A DNA stretch of 6,738 bases from contig JAPOLP010000302.1 in the NCBI GenBank assembly GCA_029977045.1, positions 1 to 6,738 on the forward strand. Reading direction: 5' to 3'. The DNA comes from Planctomycetota bacterium. Lineage in GTDB: Bacteria; Planctomycetota; Planctomycetia; Planctomycetales; Planctomycetaceae. This document shows positions 5,800-6,738 of the stretch, piece after piece. A model generated the notes under the pieces. It saw only the letters and a list, made by a program, of their open reading frames with translations. It ran no database searches and was not told where the DNA came from. A program made the position numbers and the translations under genes. The first letter of the stretch is position 1. Each line of letters begins with the position of its first letter.

Positions 5800-6738
5800 T
5801 TAGCCCAGCGTGAACTCCGGCAGGCGGACGACCTCGCCGCCCTTCAGGGACGACTCGTGGGCGCAGATGCAGACGCAGGTCCAGTTGGCGCTGGTGACCG
5901 CGTTCGGCCACGGGTCTCGGTCGTCACGCAGGGCACTGACCATTTCGTTGACCAGGTGCGGGTGCGAGCCGCCGTGGCCGCCACCCTGGAGGAACGACAG
6001 ATGCTCGGCGTCGTGAATTTCAGCCGGCAGCGTGAACCGCTGAATTTCCGCCGGCAGCAGGTGAGCGAAGTCCGGGACTTCGATCTTCTCCGGAATCTCC
6101 GGTTCAGGCTTCTTGGCGGTGTGGATGACGTGCGGCTCGTTTTCGATGAGCGTCCATTCGAAGCTCTTCTTCGTGCCGTAGACGTCGAAGCTTTCGCGGT
6201 ACTGGCGAGCGACGTCGTAGAGACAGCGCCAGATGTGTGCAGTCAGATCGGTATCCTTGATCTTGATGTGCGCCGACTGCAGAGCGAACTGGTTGCCCGA
6301 CTTCTGAGCGATGTCGTCGCGGACCGTTCCCGAGCCGAAGCAGCTGACGTACTCGGCGAGGCCGTCGACAAGACCCAGGCACGGGCTGACGACGTGCGTC
6401 GCGTAGTGCATCGGGATCATCTCTTCCCAATAGCTCGGCCAGCCGTCCATGTCTTGCGGGTGCGACGCGGCCAGATGCTGAATCTTGCCGAGTTCGCCCT
6501 TCTCGTACAGGTCTTTGATGAAAAGGAATTCGCGGCTGTAAACGACGGTCTCAGCCATCATGTATTTGAGTCCGGTCTCTTTGACCTTCTCGACGATCTT
6601 GCGGCAGTCTTCGACGGTAGTCGCCATCGGGACGGTACACATGACGTGCTTGCCGGCGTCCAGAGCGGCCAGTGACATCCAGGCGTGATCGGGAATCGGA
6701 CTGTTGATATGCACGAAGTCGATGTCCGGATCGGCGAG
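5800..6738 (-). CDS. Gfo/Idh/MocA-family oxidoreductase, N-terminus outside window
   Basis: The frame is open from the right edge (LADPDIDF...) to a TAA at 5800-5802, giving 312 visible codons. Family members usually run about 350-420 aa, so the missing part is the N-terminal Rossmann segment with the GxGxxG nucleotide loop. The visible part begins in the second half of the NAD(P)-binding fold: ADPDID, INSPIPDHAWMSLAALDAGKHV. It continues into the alpha/beta substrate-binding domain with DMDGWPSYWE, PMHYATHVVSP, YVSCFGSG and the C-terminal GGGHGGSHPHLV. The family typically oxidises or reduces a sugar or cyclitol hydroxyl with NAD(P). Where most members have C-E-K-P after GKHV, this one reads C-T-V-P (TVP codons at 6628-6636), losing the conserved lysine. 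The last residues are RLPEFTLG. It lies upstream of, and in the same direction as, the ThuA/heme gene, suggesting a shared carbohydrate pathway. Its substrate cannot be read from sequence. Confidence 0.9.
   Translation of the reverse strand, partial: LADPDIDFVHINSPIPDHAWMSLAALDAGKHVMCTVPMATTVEDCRKIVEKVKETGLKYMMAETVVYSREFLFIKDLYEKGELGKIQHLAASHPQDMDGWPSYWEEMIPMHYATHVVSPCLGLVDGLAEYVSCFGSGTVRDDIAQKSGNQFALQSAHIKIKDTDLTAHIWRCLYDVARQYRESFDVYGTKKSFEWTLIENEPHVIHTAKKPEPEIPEKIEVPDFAHLLPAEIQRFTLPAEIHDAEHLSFLQGGGHGGSHPHLVNEMVSALRDDRDPWPNAVTSANWTCVCICAHESSLKGGEVVRLPEFTLG

Noticed and set aside
5770..6675. Plus-strand open frame of 301 codons
   Set aside because: It is antisense to the well-supported Gfo/Idh/MocA gene, has no family motif, and starts inside the palindromic repeat.

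Overview
The window looks like chromosome from a planctomycete (Planctomycetota, possibly a Pirellulales/Planctomycetales-type organism). The main reason is a 1490-residue secreted protein with the ThuA / beta-propeller / HEAT-repeat / c-type heme architecture that is hallmark to the Planctomycetes-Verrucomicrobia group. It is paired with a Gfo/Idh/MocA-type oxidoreductase. Base composition of the two metabolic genes is GC-rich (counted lines of the large gene give about 62-68%).

Layout, left to right. Positions 1-123 (+) hold the last 40 codons of an ISAs1-family transposase. The probable right end of that insertion sequence (IS) is at about 138. Abutting it, on the minus strand, is an unrecognised gene of about 288 codons (986 to 120). 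Its last residues and stop codon lie inside the IS end, so it is probably truncated by the insertion. A short intergenic stretch (987-1173) holds only weak inverted repeats. Positions 5646-1174 (-) encode the large multidomain protein. Positions 5647-5799 are intergenic and are largely filled by an imperfect palindromic repeat. Positions 6738-5800 (-) encode the oxidoreductase, whose N-terminal part lies beyond the right edge.

The oxidoreductase and the large protein point the same way (transcription right to left), 153 nt apart. They recapitulate the ThuB/ThuA type of pairing known from rhizobial disaccharide utilisation. In the working model, the dehydrogenase acts on a sugar or derivative, and the exported ThuA-propeller-heme protein binds and processes carbohydrate with a c-heme for electron transfer. 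This is inference from domains and context.

The most striking structural feature is an 85-nt near-palindromic element built from 7-bp units (4165-4249). It lies in frame inside the propeller domain of the large gene and adds a low-complexity peptide of about 29 residues. A second, different palindromic repeat sits in the intergenic gap upstream. Together they suggest dispersed small palindromic elements in this genome, one of them tolerated inside a protein. No tRNA, rRNA, CRISPR array or convincing riboswitch was seen.
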